Assembly: GCA_910579575.1 (NCBI GenBank)
Contig: CAJTUM010000003.1
Coordinates: 184,222-248,221 of the forward strand
From: an uncultured Eubacteriales bacterium
GTDB lineage: Bacteria > Bacillota > Clostridia > Oscillospirales > Butyricicoccaceae
Reading direction: 5' to 3'
Length of the DNA stretch: 64,000 nucleotides
The notes beneath the pieces were generated by a model. The model ran no database searches. It was given only the letters and a program-made list of their open reading frames with translations, and was not told where the DNA came from. The translations under genes and the position numbers were made by a program. Positions 1 through 9,016 of the stretch are shown here, in pieces; position 1 is the first letter of the stretch; the number at the start of each line of letters is the position of its first letter.

Positions 1-97
1 GCATCATGGCCCAAGGGCTTTCATCCTAATTCTTGACTTGACAATCGCCCCTTTCGGCAGGTACGATTTTGACGATACTATTCCAGGAGGCGAGGTC

Positions 98-832
98 ATG
101 ATTGACAAAGATTCTTCCACCCCCATGTACGAGCAGATTGCGTCGCAGCTGAAACAGGAGATTTTGGAGCAGAAATTCGGGGCGGGCGGCAACATCGGCG
201 CTCATACTCAGCTGGCTAAGCGCTTCGGCGTCAGCCTGATTACGGTGCGCAAGGCGGTGCAGCTGCTGGCCGACCAGGGTCTGCTGAACGTCGCCCAAGG
301 CAAGGGCACTTTTGTCAAAAACACGGCGTTGCAGGACAATCTGACCCGGCTCACCGGCGCCAGCAACATCATCTGGGAAAGCCGCCTTTCCGCCCAAATC
401 CAAGCGCCTATCTTTGAGATTATCGATACGCCCGCCTCCTTCGACTCGGATATCCGCCAAGGTCTGGGAGAAAAATGCCTGCACATTCAGCGGATTCACC
501 TGGTGGAGGGCTCTCCCATCGCCTATGCCGAAATTTATATCCCCCAAAAATACGGCGAACAGCTGAGCAAGGCCGACGTGGAGCAATATACCATTTATCA
601 GCTCTATGAAAACAAATGGAAGGTGCAGCTGGGCCGGGGCAAACAGACCATCCGGGCGGACCGGGCCTCCCCTATCGCCGCCAAGGCTCTGCAAATCCCC
701 GAGGGCTGGCCGGTGCTGTCCATTCTGCGCCGGGCTTACAGCGCCTCCGGCCAGCTGGTGGAATATATGCTGATGAACTACGAATACACCAAATACTCTT
801 TTGACGTGGAGCTGTCCCTCAGCTCCAAATAA
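98..832 (+). CDS. GntR-family regulator with UTRA effector domain
   Basis: A 244-residue transcription factor of the GntR/HutC type. Residues 8-75 form the winged helix-turn-helix (PMYEQIASQLKQEI, then QLAKRFGVSLITVRKA and a GKGTFV wing). Residues 90-240 match a UTRA ligand-binding domain. In-frame codons extend upstream to position 38, but the ATG at 98 is chosen because AGGAGGCGAGGTC lies just before it and the protein then begins at the usual point before the wHTH. It stands alone with a strong hairpin after it. Known relatives bind sugars or amino-acid derivatives as effectors; the ligand and targets here cannot be read from the sequence. Confidence 0.9.
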   Translation: MIDKDSSTPMYEQIASQLKQEILEQKFGAGGNIGAHTQLAKRFGVSLITVRKAVQLLADQGLLNVAQGKGTFVKNTALQDNLTRLTGASNIIWESRLSAQIQAPIFEIIDTPASFDSDIRQGLGEKCLHIQRIHLVEGSPIAYAEIYIPQKYGEQLSKADVEQYTIYQLYENKWKVQLGRGKQTIRADRASPIAAKALQIPEGWPVLSILRRAYSASGQLVEYMLMNYEYTKYSFDVELSLSSK

Positions 833-843
833 TCGGGCGACGC

Positions 844-874
844 AAAGGGCCCCGCCGGCTTGGCGGGGCCCTTT
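844..874. terminator. Bidirectional hairpin between gntR and the metallophosphoesterase gene
   Basis: A perfect 13-bp GC-rich stem (844-856 with 862-874) with a 5-base loop. It lies between two convergent genes, and A and T runs flank the stem on both strands, so it can serve either one. Confidence 0.75.
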
Positions 875-916
875 GCCGCAGCATAGGCGGGCGCGCGTTT
901 TCTTTGCGGCGCCTTG

Positions 917-3001
917 CTATTTCTCTGTGGGAGCAATGCTTTCCAGCGGGATCTGTCGGACGTCAAACGCGCCGTCTGGATAGAGCGTAATCAGCTCGCC
1001 GCCCCGCTGCTCCAGATCGTCCTCAATGCCGGGCATGGCCAGATAATCAATGCTCATGCCATAGGTCAGGCGGATTCCCTGGTATTCCAGCGACATATTG
1101 TTGTAATGGTCGTGGCCGCAGAAAACCGCCTTTGTGCTGCCCAGCTCTTTCATCACGTCAAAAAGCTTGCTGGGGTAATCCGAGCAGCACACCACGTCGA
1201 TCATCTTCTCGTTATTCTCGCCAAAGAAATAAGCGACCGAAGGGTCCCCCGCCTCATAGAGCTGGTAAGCCTCCCGGTATTGCTGAAGCGGAATATGGAA
1301 AAACGCCATGGAGGGAACGGTATGCCCCTCCTCTGCGCTGAGCCGCCGCACTTGATCGGCATACCATTCCACCTGATCGTCGTGAATATAATCGTAGGCG
1401 TTGACGCCTTCGCCGGTATAGGCGTTGGAATCGATGAGGAACAAGGCGGCGGTCAGCGAACCGTCGGCGCCGCGCAGCTCAATCAGCTGGTTGTTCCGCC
1501 CCGTAATCTCGGGCTGTATATAGGGATAGAGCAGATTGGCGGAGGTTTTGAAGGAAAGCGCCTGAAACGCCTCGTTTAGGTCGCTTTTGGAGAGCGAAGC
1601 CAGGCTTTCGGTGTCGTGGTTGCCATATGTAAAGGCCCAAGGAACGCCGGCATTGCGCATCAGGGCGGCGAATTGGTTTACCGGCGCAAAATTATTCAGC
1701 GAAAAAGACATCACGCCCAGCGGAAAACAAAGATCCCCAGTGACAATCACCAGATCCGGCTGCGAATAAGCAAGCTCCGCATAAACCGCCTTTAACGCCT
1801 TCAAATCCTTTTGGTAAGAGAACAAGCTGCCCCCCAGATGAATATCCGTCAGGTGCAGGATTTTAAAATCCTCGGAAGAGGCGGTAATGGTGTAAACGCC
1901 GGTTTGATCGTCATATTGGATTTCATGGCTCCGGCGCTCCGCTACCGGCACGGAGTTGATATAAGGCTGGGTATACCAGGTATCTCGCCGCAGAAAATGG
2001 AATCCAAAAAACAAAAACGCCCCGGAAAACAAAACGGCGCATCGCCTTTTGTTGAAAACGATATTCTGCTCCACAACCTGCCGGCGCAGGGTCAAGTTAT
2101 AAAGCCCCGTCAGCAACGCGGCAATCAGCGAAGCTGGGAAAAAGGCGGTCATAACATTCCAGCCCAAGCAGAACGGCAGACAGGCCGCTATCCAATAGAC
2201 CAGGGCCAGCGCAACCATGCCCCGCAGGTGTTTGCGGCTTTTTTCCCGGTAAGGGTCGCCAATCCGGCCGCTGGTCAGGCCCAGGCAAAGCCAGTTCTTC
2301 AGCAGCAGGAACAACGGAATTTCCGCTAAAAAAAGATTATGAAACATGGTTTCCGCCAGCTCCTGGGGCTTGGAGGGCCCAAATTGCCAAAAGGCCAAGG
2401 CGGATAGGACAAACAGAGCCAGCATACCGGCAGAAAGGGGGAGGCTGTTCAGCAGCCGCTTCTGGTAGCAATCCCGCATCTTCTGAAGATGGAAAAACGC
2501 CGGGGTATCATAGCGCCAATCCGTCGCCTGCCGTTCGGTTTTGCGGAAGCGGCTTAGCGCCAAAAGACCCAAACCAAAAAAAGCGGCCAGAAAGGCGGCT
2601 ACCGGCAGCGCGTAGGCAGGAGCCAGCAGCAGGTCGTAGACCAGCCACAACAGCTCCTCAAAGGCCAGCGTCCACAGCAGAGAAACGGCATAAATGCGCC
2701 GCCGCTGGCGGGTCAGCTGTTTTTTCACCAAAGGCAGGCTTTTCGCCTGATCCGTCTGCCGCCAGCTTTCCGCCTCTTTGGGGTCGTAACCGGCCAGCGC
2801 CGCCATATCCGAAAGCCGGGGATAACGCTGCACCACAGTCTCGAAGGCTGTTTCTTGGCTCAATTCCGGGGGCAGCCGATCCAACTCCCCCTCCAAGGCG
2901 GCTTGGATGGCCCGCTGGGCCTCCATGGTCTGGGCGGAAAAGGGGACGCCCTCGAAATAGAGGGATACCAGCCGCCGTATTCGTTCTTTTCTTTCGTTCA
3001 T
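917..3001 (-). CDS. Membrane-anchored calcineurin-like metallophosphoesterase
   Basis: About 694 residues. The first 80 or so residues are soluble and resemble the prefix domains found before some clostridial permeases. About seven hydrophobic segments follow (roughly residues 105-345). The C-terminal 320 residues are a metallophosphoesterase with all metal-site motifs visible: LTDIHLG, VTGDLCFP, YGNHDTE, FFHIPL and CGHDHYN. The catalytic part probably faces outward. The ATG at 3001 overlaps the TGA of tmcAL as ATGA, which indicates translational coupling. The substrate is unknown; relatives cleave phosphodiesters, lipid phosphates or UDP-sugars. The fold is certain, the role is not. Confidence 0.85.
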   Translation of the reverse strand: MNERKERIRRLVSLYFEGVPFSAQTMEAQRAIQAALEGELDRLPPELSQETAFETVVQRYPRLSDMAALAGYDPKEAESWRQTDQAKSLPLVKKQLTRQRRRIYAVSLLWTLAFEELLWLVYDLLLAPAYALPVAAFLAAFFGLGLLALSRFRKTERQATDWRYDTPAFFHLQKMRDCYQKRLLNSLPLSAGMLALFVLSALAFWQFGPSKPQELAETMFHNLFLAEIPLFLLLKNWLCLGLTSGRIGDPYREKSRKHLRGMVALALVYWIAACLPFCLGWNVMTAFFPASLIAALLTGLYNLTLRRQVVEQNIVFNKRRCAVLFSGAFLFFGFHFLRRDTWYTQPYINSVPVAERRSHEIQYDDQTGVYTITASSEDFKILHLTDIHLGGSLFSYQKDLKALKAVYAELAYSQPDLVIVTGDLCFPLGVMSFSLNNFAPVNQFAALMRNAGVPWAFTYGNHDTESLASLSKSDLNEAFQALSFKTSANLLYPYIQPEITGRNNQLIELRGADGSLTAALFLIDSNAYTGEGVNAYDYIHDDQVEWYADQVRRLSAEEGHTVPSMAFFHIPLQQYREAYQLYEAGDPSVAYFFGENNEKMIDVVCCSDYPSKLFDVMKELGSTKAVFCGHDHYNNMSLEYQGIRLTYGMSIDYLAMPGIEDDLEQRGGELITLYPDGAFDVRQIPLESIAPTEK

Positions 3002-4224
3002 CGCGTCTCCTCCTGGCTTGGCAGGTAAAAGGGCCGAGCCGTCCATTGGGCGTCGTGGGGGACGGCGGCAGAATCCGGAAAATAAAGGCTGTGCAGCCGG
3101 CTGCGCAGGGCTTCTCGCGCAAAGACCGCTTGCGCTTCCGGCCCCAGTTTTCGGCTATGGGCCGGCTTGGTAATCAGCGGCAGAGAGGCTGTTTTGCGGC
3201 ATTGGGACAGCACGGCCCGCCCCCGCTGCGAAAAGGCCAACAGATTCAAATAGGGCGGAAGCCCGGCGGATTCCTCGGCAGAGACGCCCAAATAGGCGCA
3301 CAAGACCATGCGGCGCAGACGGGAGTGGGCGTACCGTTTGGTTTTGGCTCGGTCGCAGACCTCCATAACGGTATGGCTCTGCTGGACGGCCTGATAAAGC
3401 CGGTTTTCCAGCCCTTCCGAAGCGCCGGGCAAGTCGGCCAGCTCCGCCGGGGACAAACGCCACAGCCGAGCCATGGCCCCTCGGTCCCCCCGGCTGGCCA
3501 GCGCCGGGGCCCGGCCGGCCGCCGCTTCCCGGGCCAAAACCCGCCGGCTCTCCGGCGGCAGCAGGGCCAGCGCCTCGTTTAATTTACCCTCCGCCAGCAG
3601 CGACCGAAGCTGCGAAGCGGAGCAAAACCCCTCTTCTTCCCCCTGTCGGTCGTGGTCCGGCCCTCGGCGGGCCAAAGCATGAGGCCGAATACCGCCGCCC
3701 AAGGTTTGCAGCGCCTTGCAATATTCCACTGCCAGAATGTTGTTGGGCTGGCGCAGCAAAGCCGCCTCCTGCTGAACCTGCTTGTAAAGGGCCCGTTCTC
3801 GAGCAGCGGCATAGGGAATCCCTTGGCGCAGCTCCAGCAGAGTAGCGGCGGCGGTTTCATGCTCCAGCAGCAGGGCGGCCAATCGCTGAAGCCGGTCAAC
3901 GTTCGGGCATTCCGCCCCAAAGGCCAGGTCCGTCGCGCAGCCCAAAGCGGCCAGCAAACCCACAGAGGCCCGAGCGAAGCCCTCCGCCGATTGAAGGGCC
4001 CAGGGAGAGGGCAGCTCGACGACCAAATCCGCCCCGCAGCGAACGGCGCTTTCCGCTCGGGCCCATTTGCTCATCACAGCCGGTTCCCCCCGCTGAACAT
4101 AATCGCCAGACATACAGCAGACAATAGCGGTATCCGACCCCAACAGCCGCCGGATTTGCCGAAACTGAAAAGCGTGGCCTCGGTGAAACGGGTTGTATTC
4201 TGCCACAACGCCGCAGATTTTCAT
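2998..4224 (-). CDS. tmcAL: tRNA(Met) cytidine acetate ligase
   Basis: A 408-residue member of the TmcAL (YlbM, DUF795) family, which uses acetate and ATP to form acetyl-adenylate and acetylates the wobble cytidine of elongator tRNA(Met). The N-terminal nucleotidyltransferase fold is plain: GVVAEYNPFHRGHAFQ, MSGDYVQRGEPAV, CGADLVVELP and FGAEC. SASQLRSLL fits the later conserved segment. Start at 4224, because in-frame sequence further upstream is not conserved and AGGAGAA precedes this ATG. It is divergent from ackA and coupled to the downstream metallophosphoesterase. Length is normal for the family. Confidence 0.93.
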   Translation of the reverse strand: MKICGVVAEYNPFHRGHAFQFRQIRRLLGSDTAIVCCMSGDYVQRGEPAVMSKWARAESAVRCGADLVVELPSPWALQSAEGFARASVGLLAALGCATDLAFGAECPNVDRLQRLAALLLEHETAAATLLELRQGIPYAAARERALYKQVQQEAALLRQPNNILAVEYCKALQTLGGGIRPHALARRGPDHDRQGEEEGFCSASQLRSLLAEGKLNEALALLPPESRRVLAREAAAGRAPALASRGDRGAMARLWRLSPAELADLPGASEGLENRLYQAVQQSHTVMEVCDRAKTKRYAHSRLRRMVLCAYLGVSAEESAGLPPYLNLLAFSQRGRAVLSQCRKTASLPLITKPAHSRKLGPEAQAVFAREALRSRLHSLYFPDSAAVPHDAQWTARPFYLPSQEETR

Positions 4225-4255
4225 TGGCTTTTCTCCTATTTCTCTATTTTTGTGG

Positions 4256-4284
4256 TTGTACTTCGCACAAATATAGTGTAAAAT
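4256..4284 (+). promoter_or_regulatory. Probable SigA promoter of ackA
   Basis: TTGTAC, 17 bases, TAAAAT; the -10 ends 59 bases before the ackA ATG. It lies in the 119-bp region shared with divergent tmcAL. Confidence 0.5.
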
Positions 4285-4343
4285 AAACAGGACGTCCTTG
4301 CAATACAAAATTCAGACTGGATTAGAATAAAAGGAGTGCGAAC

Positions 4344-5540
4344 ATGAAAGTACTGGTTATCAACGCGGGCAGCTCCTCGCTGAAGTATCAGCTGATGGAT
4401 ATGTCCAACGAAAATGTGCTGGCTAAGGGTCTGTGTGAAAGAATCGGCGTGGACGGCCGCATCAGCCACAAGACGGAGGCGGGCGTCAAGGTGGAATACG
4501 ACGTTTCCTTCCCCACCCATAAAGAAGCCTTTATGGAGCTGGTGAAGGTCCTCAGCTCCGGCGAAGGCAAGGTCATCGACAGCATGAGCGAGATTTCCGC
4601 CATCGGCCATCGAGTGCTCCACGGCAGCGAGAAATACAAGGTTTCCACTGTTGTGACAGACCAAGTCATCGACGATATTATGGCCTTTAAAGATCTGGGC
4701 CCTCTGCACAACCCGCCCCAGGCTGTGGCTATGCGAGCCTGCCAGGAGGTTTTCGGCAAGGAAACCCCCATGGTGGCGGTGTTCGACACCTCCTTCCACC
4801 AGACCATGCCGGCCAAGGCCTATATGTTCGGCGTGCCTTATGAATATTATGAGAAATACAGCATCCGCCGCTATGGCTTCCACGGCACCAGCCACCGTTA
4901 TATCGCCCATCGCTTCGGCGAGATGAAGGGCGGCCTGGAGGGCAAGCGCATCATCAACTGCCATCTGGGCAACGGAAGCTCCCTGGCCGCCATTCAGGAC
5001 GGCAAGGTTGTGGACACTTCCATGGGCTTCACTCCTCTGGACGGCTTCCTGATGGGCACCCGCTGCGGCGGCATCGATCCTTCCGTCGTCACCTTCATCA
5101 TGAAGAAGGAAGGCCTGAACCCAGACCAGATGAGCGACCTGATGAACAAGAAATCCGGCTTCCTGGGCGTTTCCGGCGTTTCCAGCGACTGCCGCGACCT
5201 GAACGACGCCGCCGCCAAGGGCAACGAGCGGGCCCAGCTGGCGCTGGATATGTTTGTCTATCAAATTAAGAAATTCATCGGCGGTTACGCCGCCGCCATG
5301 GGCGGGGTGGACGCCATAATCTTCACCGGCGGCATCGGCGAAAACGACGCCGAGATGCGGGCCAAGATTTGCTCCGACATGGAATACCTGGGCTTGAAGG
5401 TTGACGCCGAAGCCTGCGCTAAAGCTTCTCGCCAGGAGGCCAGCTTCCAGGCCGCCGATTCCAAGGTAGAGGCTTGGGTGCTGCCCACCAACGAAGAACT
5501 GATGATCGCTCGGGATACCCTGGAGCTGACAAGCAAATAA
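4344..5540 (+). CDS. ackA: Acetate kinase
   Basis: A 398-residue enzyme that makes ATP and acetate from acetyl phosphate and ADP. Family signatures are intact: NAGSSSLKYQ at the N-terminus, VFDTSFHQTMP, RYGFHGTSHRY (active-site region), CHLGNGSS and FTGGIGEND. The ATG at 4344 follows AAAAGGAGTGCGAAC. No pta gene for phosphotransacetylase is beside it, so the other half of the pathway must be elsewhere. A strong terminator follows. Cytoplasmic; expected to provide ATP by substrate-level phosphorylation in this anaerobe. Confidence 0.98.
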   Translation: MKVLVINAGSSSLKYQLMDMSNENVLAKGLCERIGVDGRISHKTEAGVKVEYDVSFPTHKEAFMELVKVLSSGEGKVIDSMSEISAIGHRVLHGSEKYKVSTVVTDQVIDDIMAFKDLGPLHNPPQAVAMRACQEVFGKETPMVAVFDTSFHQTMPAKAYMFGVPYEYYEKYSIRRYGFHGTSHRYIAHRFGEMKGGLEGKRIINCHLGNGSSLAAIQDGKVVDTSMGFTPLDGFLMGTRCGGIDPSVVTFIMKKEGLNPDQMSDLMNKKSGFLGVSGVSSDCRDLNDAAAKGNERAQLALDMFVYQIKKFIGGYAAAMGGVDAIIFTGGIGENDAEMRAKICSDMEYLGLKVDAEACAKASRQEASFQAADSKVEAWVLPTNEELMIARDTLELTSK

Positions 5541-5563
5541 GGCAGAGGCGAGCCGGCCTTTGC

Positions 5564-5598
5564 AAAAAAACGCCGCCTTATCCAAAGGCGGCGTTTTT
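5564..5598. terminator. Terminator after ackA, also serving the convergent DUF378 gene
   Basis: Stem AAAAACGCCGCCTT/AAGGCGGCGTTTTT with a 5-base loop and T/A runs on both sides, 24 bp past the ackA stop. Confidence 0.85.
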
Positions 5599-5613
5599 GC
5601 AGAACAAGGGCGG

Positions 5614-5820
5614 TCAGATATGACTGCGGCTGACTGCGGCCTCCCGACGGAACAACAGGGAGATACACCACAGACCGGACAGGCCCACCAAGGTGAAAAT
5701 CACCCGGCTGATCATACCGTCGCCAAACAACATGGTCACCAGGTTCACTCCAAACAGGCCGACGGCGCCCCAGTTCAGCGCGCCGATCACGGCGATGGCA
5801 AGGGCGGTTTTATCAAACAT
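5614..5820 (-). CDS. DUF378 family small membrane protein
   Basis: A 68-residue protein with two hydrophobic segments (about residues 5-31 and 38-57) and the family pattern ALNWGAVGLFGVNLV. It matches the DUF378/YuzA family in length and composition. AGGAGG lies 9 bases before the ATG. Family function is not known. It stands alone between the ackA terminator and a plus-strand gene. Confidence 0.8.
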   Translation of the reverse strand: MFDKTALAIAVIGALNWGAVGLFGVNLVTMLFGDGMISRVIFTLVGLSGLWCISLLFRREAAVSRSHI

Positions 5821-5955
5821 GGGGAAATTCCTCCAGTTTCAGATTGTGCTCCCGGCAAATCCGGGGAAGCCGAAAAGGCTTGCTTTCAGTATGCCCGCTT
5901 TTCGCTCAAAAAATTCGAAACAATATTGAATTTTTACCGTAAGGAGGCGTAATAC

Positions 5956-6756
5956 GTGTTTCTGGCCGACTGCCATACGCATTCTGTTTATTCCTTTGAC
6001 GGCCGCGACAGCCCGGAACGGCTGGCGGAGGCCGCCGCCAGCCGGGGTCTGGCCGCCCTGACGGTAACCGATCACTGCGATATGTCCCCCGCCGGCGGCG
6101 ATCCCTATTACCTGGCGGCGGAAAACCGCCGTCAAGCCCATTTTAAGGCTCTGGCCGGCGCGGCCAAAGGGCTGGACATCCTCTACGGCCTGGAGCTGGG
6201 TCAGCCTCATCAGAACCCGGCAGAGGCCCAGGGGCTGCTGAACCGGCATGATTATGATTTTGTCATCGGCTCTGTGCATACGCTGTCCGACGGGCGAGAT
6301 ATTTATCAGACAGACTACACGGATTTCAGCGTTTGCCAAAACGTGCTGGAGCTCTATTTCACAGACATCCAAAAAATGCTGGCTTTTGGAAACTTCGATT
6401 CTCTGGGTCACTTGGATTACCCCTTGCGGGTTATGGGGCAAATCAGGCCGGACCCCACTCTGCGGGACTATCGAGAGCAGATCGCCCCCATCCTAAAGGA
6501 GCTGGTCCGGCAGGGCAAAGGGCTGGAAATCAACGCCAAAGGCTGCCGCAGCTGGCTGGGCCGCCCCGGGCCGGACGAATGGATTTTGAAATTATTCAAA
6601 GACTATGGCGGGACGATTCTCACCGCGGGCAGCGACGCCCATGCCGCCCAAAACTGCGGCCAGGGGTTGGAACAGGCGTTGGCGTTGGCTCGGGCCGCCG
6701 GCTTTGACCAAATCGCTTTGTTTCGCCGGCGCAAGCCGGAATTTCACTGGATTTAG
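5956..6756 (+). CDS. hisJ: PHP-domain phosphatase, histidinol-phosphatase (HisJ) family
   Basis: A 266-residue PHP-superfamily phosphoesterase. The metal-binding start DCHTHSVYSFDG, then TVTDHCDM, LELGQPHQ, FVIGSVHTLSD, LGHLDYPLR and SDAHAA near the end are all present, as in HisJ/HisK. The start is GTG at 5956, preceded by TAAGGAGGCG. No other histidine genes are near, so histidinol phosphate as substrate is inferred from family only. The stop TAG overlaps the AGGAGG of the next gene, so the two are probably co-transcribed. Confidence 0.85.
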   Translation: MFLADCHTHSVYSFDGRDSPERLAEAAASRGLAALTVTDHCDMSPAGGDPYYLAAENRRQAHFKALAGAAKGLDILYGLELGQPHQNPAEAQGLLNRHDYDFVIGSVHTLSDGRDIYQTDYTDFSVCQNVLELYFTDIQKMLAFGNFDSLGHLDYPLRVMGQIRPDPTLRDYREQIAPILKELVRQGKGLEINAKGCRSWLGRPGPDEWILKLFKDYGGTILTAGSDAHAAQNCGQGLEQALALARAAGFDQIALFRRRKPEFHWI

Positions 6757-6766
6757 GAGGCGCTGC

Positions 6767-7876
6767 ATGGATTGTCGAGTCTTTATGGCGCCTTGCGCCT
6801 CTTATGAACCCAAGCTGGCGGAAGAGCGAATCCGCCAAGCTCTGGACGCTTTTGGCGGGCCAAAGGCCCTTTTACAGAAGGGAAACCGCGTGCTGATTAA
6901 GCCCAACCTGCTGACGGCCAGCCGGCCGGAAGCCGGCGTAACCGCTCATCCCGCCCTTGTGGAGGCCGCGGCACGGCAGTTCGTTCAGGCCGGCGCCCAA
7001 GTCGTCATTGCAGATAGCCCCGGCGGGCCTTACAATCGGCGGGTCATGGAAAAGGTCTACCAGGCCTGCGGCATGGATCAGGCGGCGGAACGGTCTGGCG
7101 CGGAGCTGAACTGGGATTTTTCCAGCCGAAAACGGCGTTTCCCAGGGCGGGTACGGCAGGAATTTCAGCTTGTGACTCCAGCGGACCGAGCGGACGTCAT
7201 TGTCAGCATTGGCAAGCTCAAAACCCATATGATGATGTATTTTACCGGGGCGGTGAAAAATTTATACGGTCTGATCCCCGGCGTAACCAAAGCGGCCTAT
7301 CATTCTCAACATTCGAGCCGAGAGGATTTCGCCGATCTGCTTGTGGATCTGTGCCAGGCGATCCAGCCGGATTTCTCTATCCTGGACGGCGTTATCGGCA
7401 TGGACGGCAAGGGTCCGTCCGCCGGGCGGCCCCGGCAAGCTGGGGCGATTTTCGCCGCTCAAAACCCCTTCGCCGCCGACTTGGCCGCTATGATTTATTG
7501 CGGCCTGAATCCGACCTTGGCGCCGGTCCATCGCCAAGGCCAGGCGCAGGGCCTGGCGCCGGAAGATTGGGGACAGCTGGATATTTTGGGGCAGGCTTTG
7601 ACGCCGCTGGCCGAGCCCTTTGCCCCAGCCATACCCGCCCGCCACGCCCGACCTTTTGTGGCCGCCATGCCCCATTTTTTACAGCCAAAGCTGGACCAAT
7701 GGCTGGGGGCTTGGCCCCGGTTTACCTCGCAATGCGTAGGCTGCGGCGCCTGCGTCAAAGCCTGTCCCCGGCAAGCCCTCCAGATCAAACAGGGTCGGGT
7801 CCGATTGAAGAAACGCCGGTGTATCAAGTGCTATTGTTGCCATGAATTGTGCCCCCAAAAAGCGGTGGACCTTTGA
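6767..7876 (+). CDS. DUF362 protein with C-terminal 2[4Fe-4S] ferredoxin domain
   Basis: A 369-residue protein. Residues 1-290 form a DUF362 domain (RVLIKPNLL, VVIADSPGG, IVSIGKLKTHMM, GAVKNLYGLIPG). Residues 315-365 carry two ferredoxin clusters: CVGCGACVKACP and CIKCYCCHELCP. The second has the C-x2-C-x2-C-x3-C spacing. The ATG at 6767 follows AGGAGGCGCTGC, 10 bases after the preceding stop. DUF362 proteins occur widely in anaerobes as suspected electron carriers or scaffold proteins, without an agreed reaction. Confidence 0.88.
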   Translation: MDCRVFMAPCASYEPKLAEERIRQALDAFGGPKALLQKGNRVLIKPNLLTASRPEAGVTAHPALVEAAARQFVQAGAQVVIADSPGGPYNRRVMEKVYQACGMDQAAERSGAELNWDFSSRKRRFPGRVRQEFQLVTPADRADVIVSIGKLKTHMMMYFTGAVKNLYGLIPGVTKAAYHSQHSSREDFADLLVDLCQAIQPDFSILDGVIGMDGKGPSAGRPRQAGAIFAAQNPFAADLAAMIYCGLNPTLAPVHRQGQAQGLAPEDWGQLDILGQALTPLAEPFAPAIPARHARPFVAAMPHFLQPKLDQWLGAWPRFTSQCVGCGACVKACPRQALQIKQGRVRLKKRRCIKCYCCHELCPQKAVDL

Positions 7877-7997
7877 ACGCGCTTCGGCAGACGCTAAAGC
7901 TCCCCCTCCAGAGGGCGATTCGGCGTAAACCGTTGGCGGAATTTGTGCTGAAGCCGCTGTCGTTCTATATTATTTGGATAAAAAGAAGGAATACCCG

Positions 7998-8855
7998 ATG
8001 CGCACACAAAGCGGAAAGGCTTATGCCAAAATCAATTTGACCTTGGATATTACAGGGCGCCGAGCAGACGGATACCATAAGATTCAAACCATTATGCACA
8101 CAATTTCCCTGTGCGATATCGTCACCGTCAAGCCGTCCCGCCGGTCGGGCATTTTGCTGCGATGCAACCTGCCCTATGTTCCCTGCGACCAGCGAAACAT
8201 CGCCTATCAGGCGGCGCTTCTTTTCTTTGAGGCTTTGGGGCGACGGGGCGCAGTGTCTGTCGACCTGCGCAAGCGCATTCCTGTGGGGGCAGGTATGGCC
8301 GGCGGCAGCGCGGACGCCGCCGCCGTGTTGCGGCTGCTGAACCAAGCCTATGGTCGGCCCTTTTCCCTGGAAAAGCTGAAGGAGTTGGGCCTCCGATTGG
8401 GGGCGGACGTCCCCTTTTGCCTGGAAGGAGGCTGCAAGCTGGCCCAGGGAATCGGGGAAATTTTGTCTCCCGCGCCGCTTTTGCCCGATTGTGCTCTTGC
8501 GGTAGTCAAACCTCGGTTCTCCATTTCCACCAAAAAGCTGTATGAAAAAATCGACCAATCCCCCATCCAAGGCAAACCAGATACCCCCGCTATGCTGCAG
8601 GCCATGGCCCAAGGGGAGCTTCCTCAAATCGGCGCCCTGCTGGCCAACGTGATGGAAGCCGCCGCCTTGCCGGAACGGCCTCAAATTGAGGAAATTCGCC
8701 AAGCGCTGCTGGCTTCCGGCGCCTTAGGCGCCCGGATGACCGGCTCAGGCTCGGCGGTCTATGGAATCTTTACCCAAGAAAATCAAGCCCGGACCGCTCT
8801 GAAAAAACTGGATTTCCCCGGCGCCCAAACCTGGGTCGCCCGGCCTGTCCATTGA
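7998..8855 (+). CDS. ispE: 4-diphosphocytidyl-2-C-methyl-D-erythritol kinase
   Basis: A 285-residue GHMP kinase of the MEP pathway for isopentenyl diphosphate. It phosphorylates CDP-ME at the 2-hydroxyl. Signs are AKINLTLDI near the start, DGYHKIQTIMHTI, the ATP loop VGAGMAGGSADAAAVLR, and ARMTGSGSAVYG near the end. The ATG at 7998 is preferred over an upstream TTG at 7974, because GAAGGAAT sits right before it and the family usually begins a few residues before AKINL. The 121 bp before it hold no gene. Confidence 0.95.
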   Translation: MRTQSGKAYAKINLTLDITGRRADGYHKIQTIMHTISLCDIVTVKPSRRSGILLRCNLPYVPCDQRNIAYQAALLFFEALGRRGAVSVDLRKRIPVGAGMAGGSADAAAVLRLLNQAYGRPFSLEKLKELGLRLGADVPFCLEGGCKLAQGIGEILSPAPLLPDCALAVVKPRFSISTKKLYEKIDQSPIQGKPDTPAMLQAMAQGELPQIGALLANVMEAAALPERPQIEEIRQALLASGALGARMTGSGSAVYGIFTQENQARTALKKLDFPGAQTWVARPVH

Positions 8856-8871
8856 TTTTTTTGGCGCCTCT

Positions 8872-8901
8872 GTATAAAGCTCAAAAACTTAGTCTATACT
8901 C
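8872..8901 (+). promoter_or_regulatory. Probable SigF (forespore) promoter of spoIIR
   Basis: GTATA, 15 bases, GTCTATACTC. This fits the invariant positions of the Bacillus SigF consensus (GYWTA-N15-GGNNANANTW), missing the second G and the last W of the -10. spoIIR is a classic SigF target, which supports the match. The transcript would start near 8908, about 110 bases before the gene. Confidence 0.5.
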
Positions 8902-9016
8902 CCTTCATAGCCAGCAGGACGGGGCGCGGCGCCGCGATTCATCCGCTGGAAACCGATTCAATGAAAAAGGGTCCCTCAAAATGCGTTGTATGCGGGGGAA
9001 AGAAAGGCGGGCTTTT

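Noticed and set aside
4236..5585. Long open frame antisense to ackA, and similar ones antisense to the PpiC gene (15137-16639), addB (21440-23962) and the oligopeptidase (45597-47318)
   Set aside because: They mirror strong genes, have no RBS and resemble no family. GC-rich codon use leaves stops rare on the other strand.
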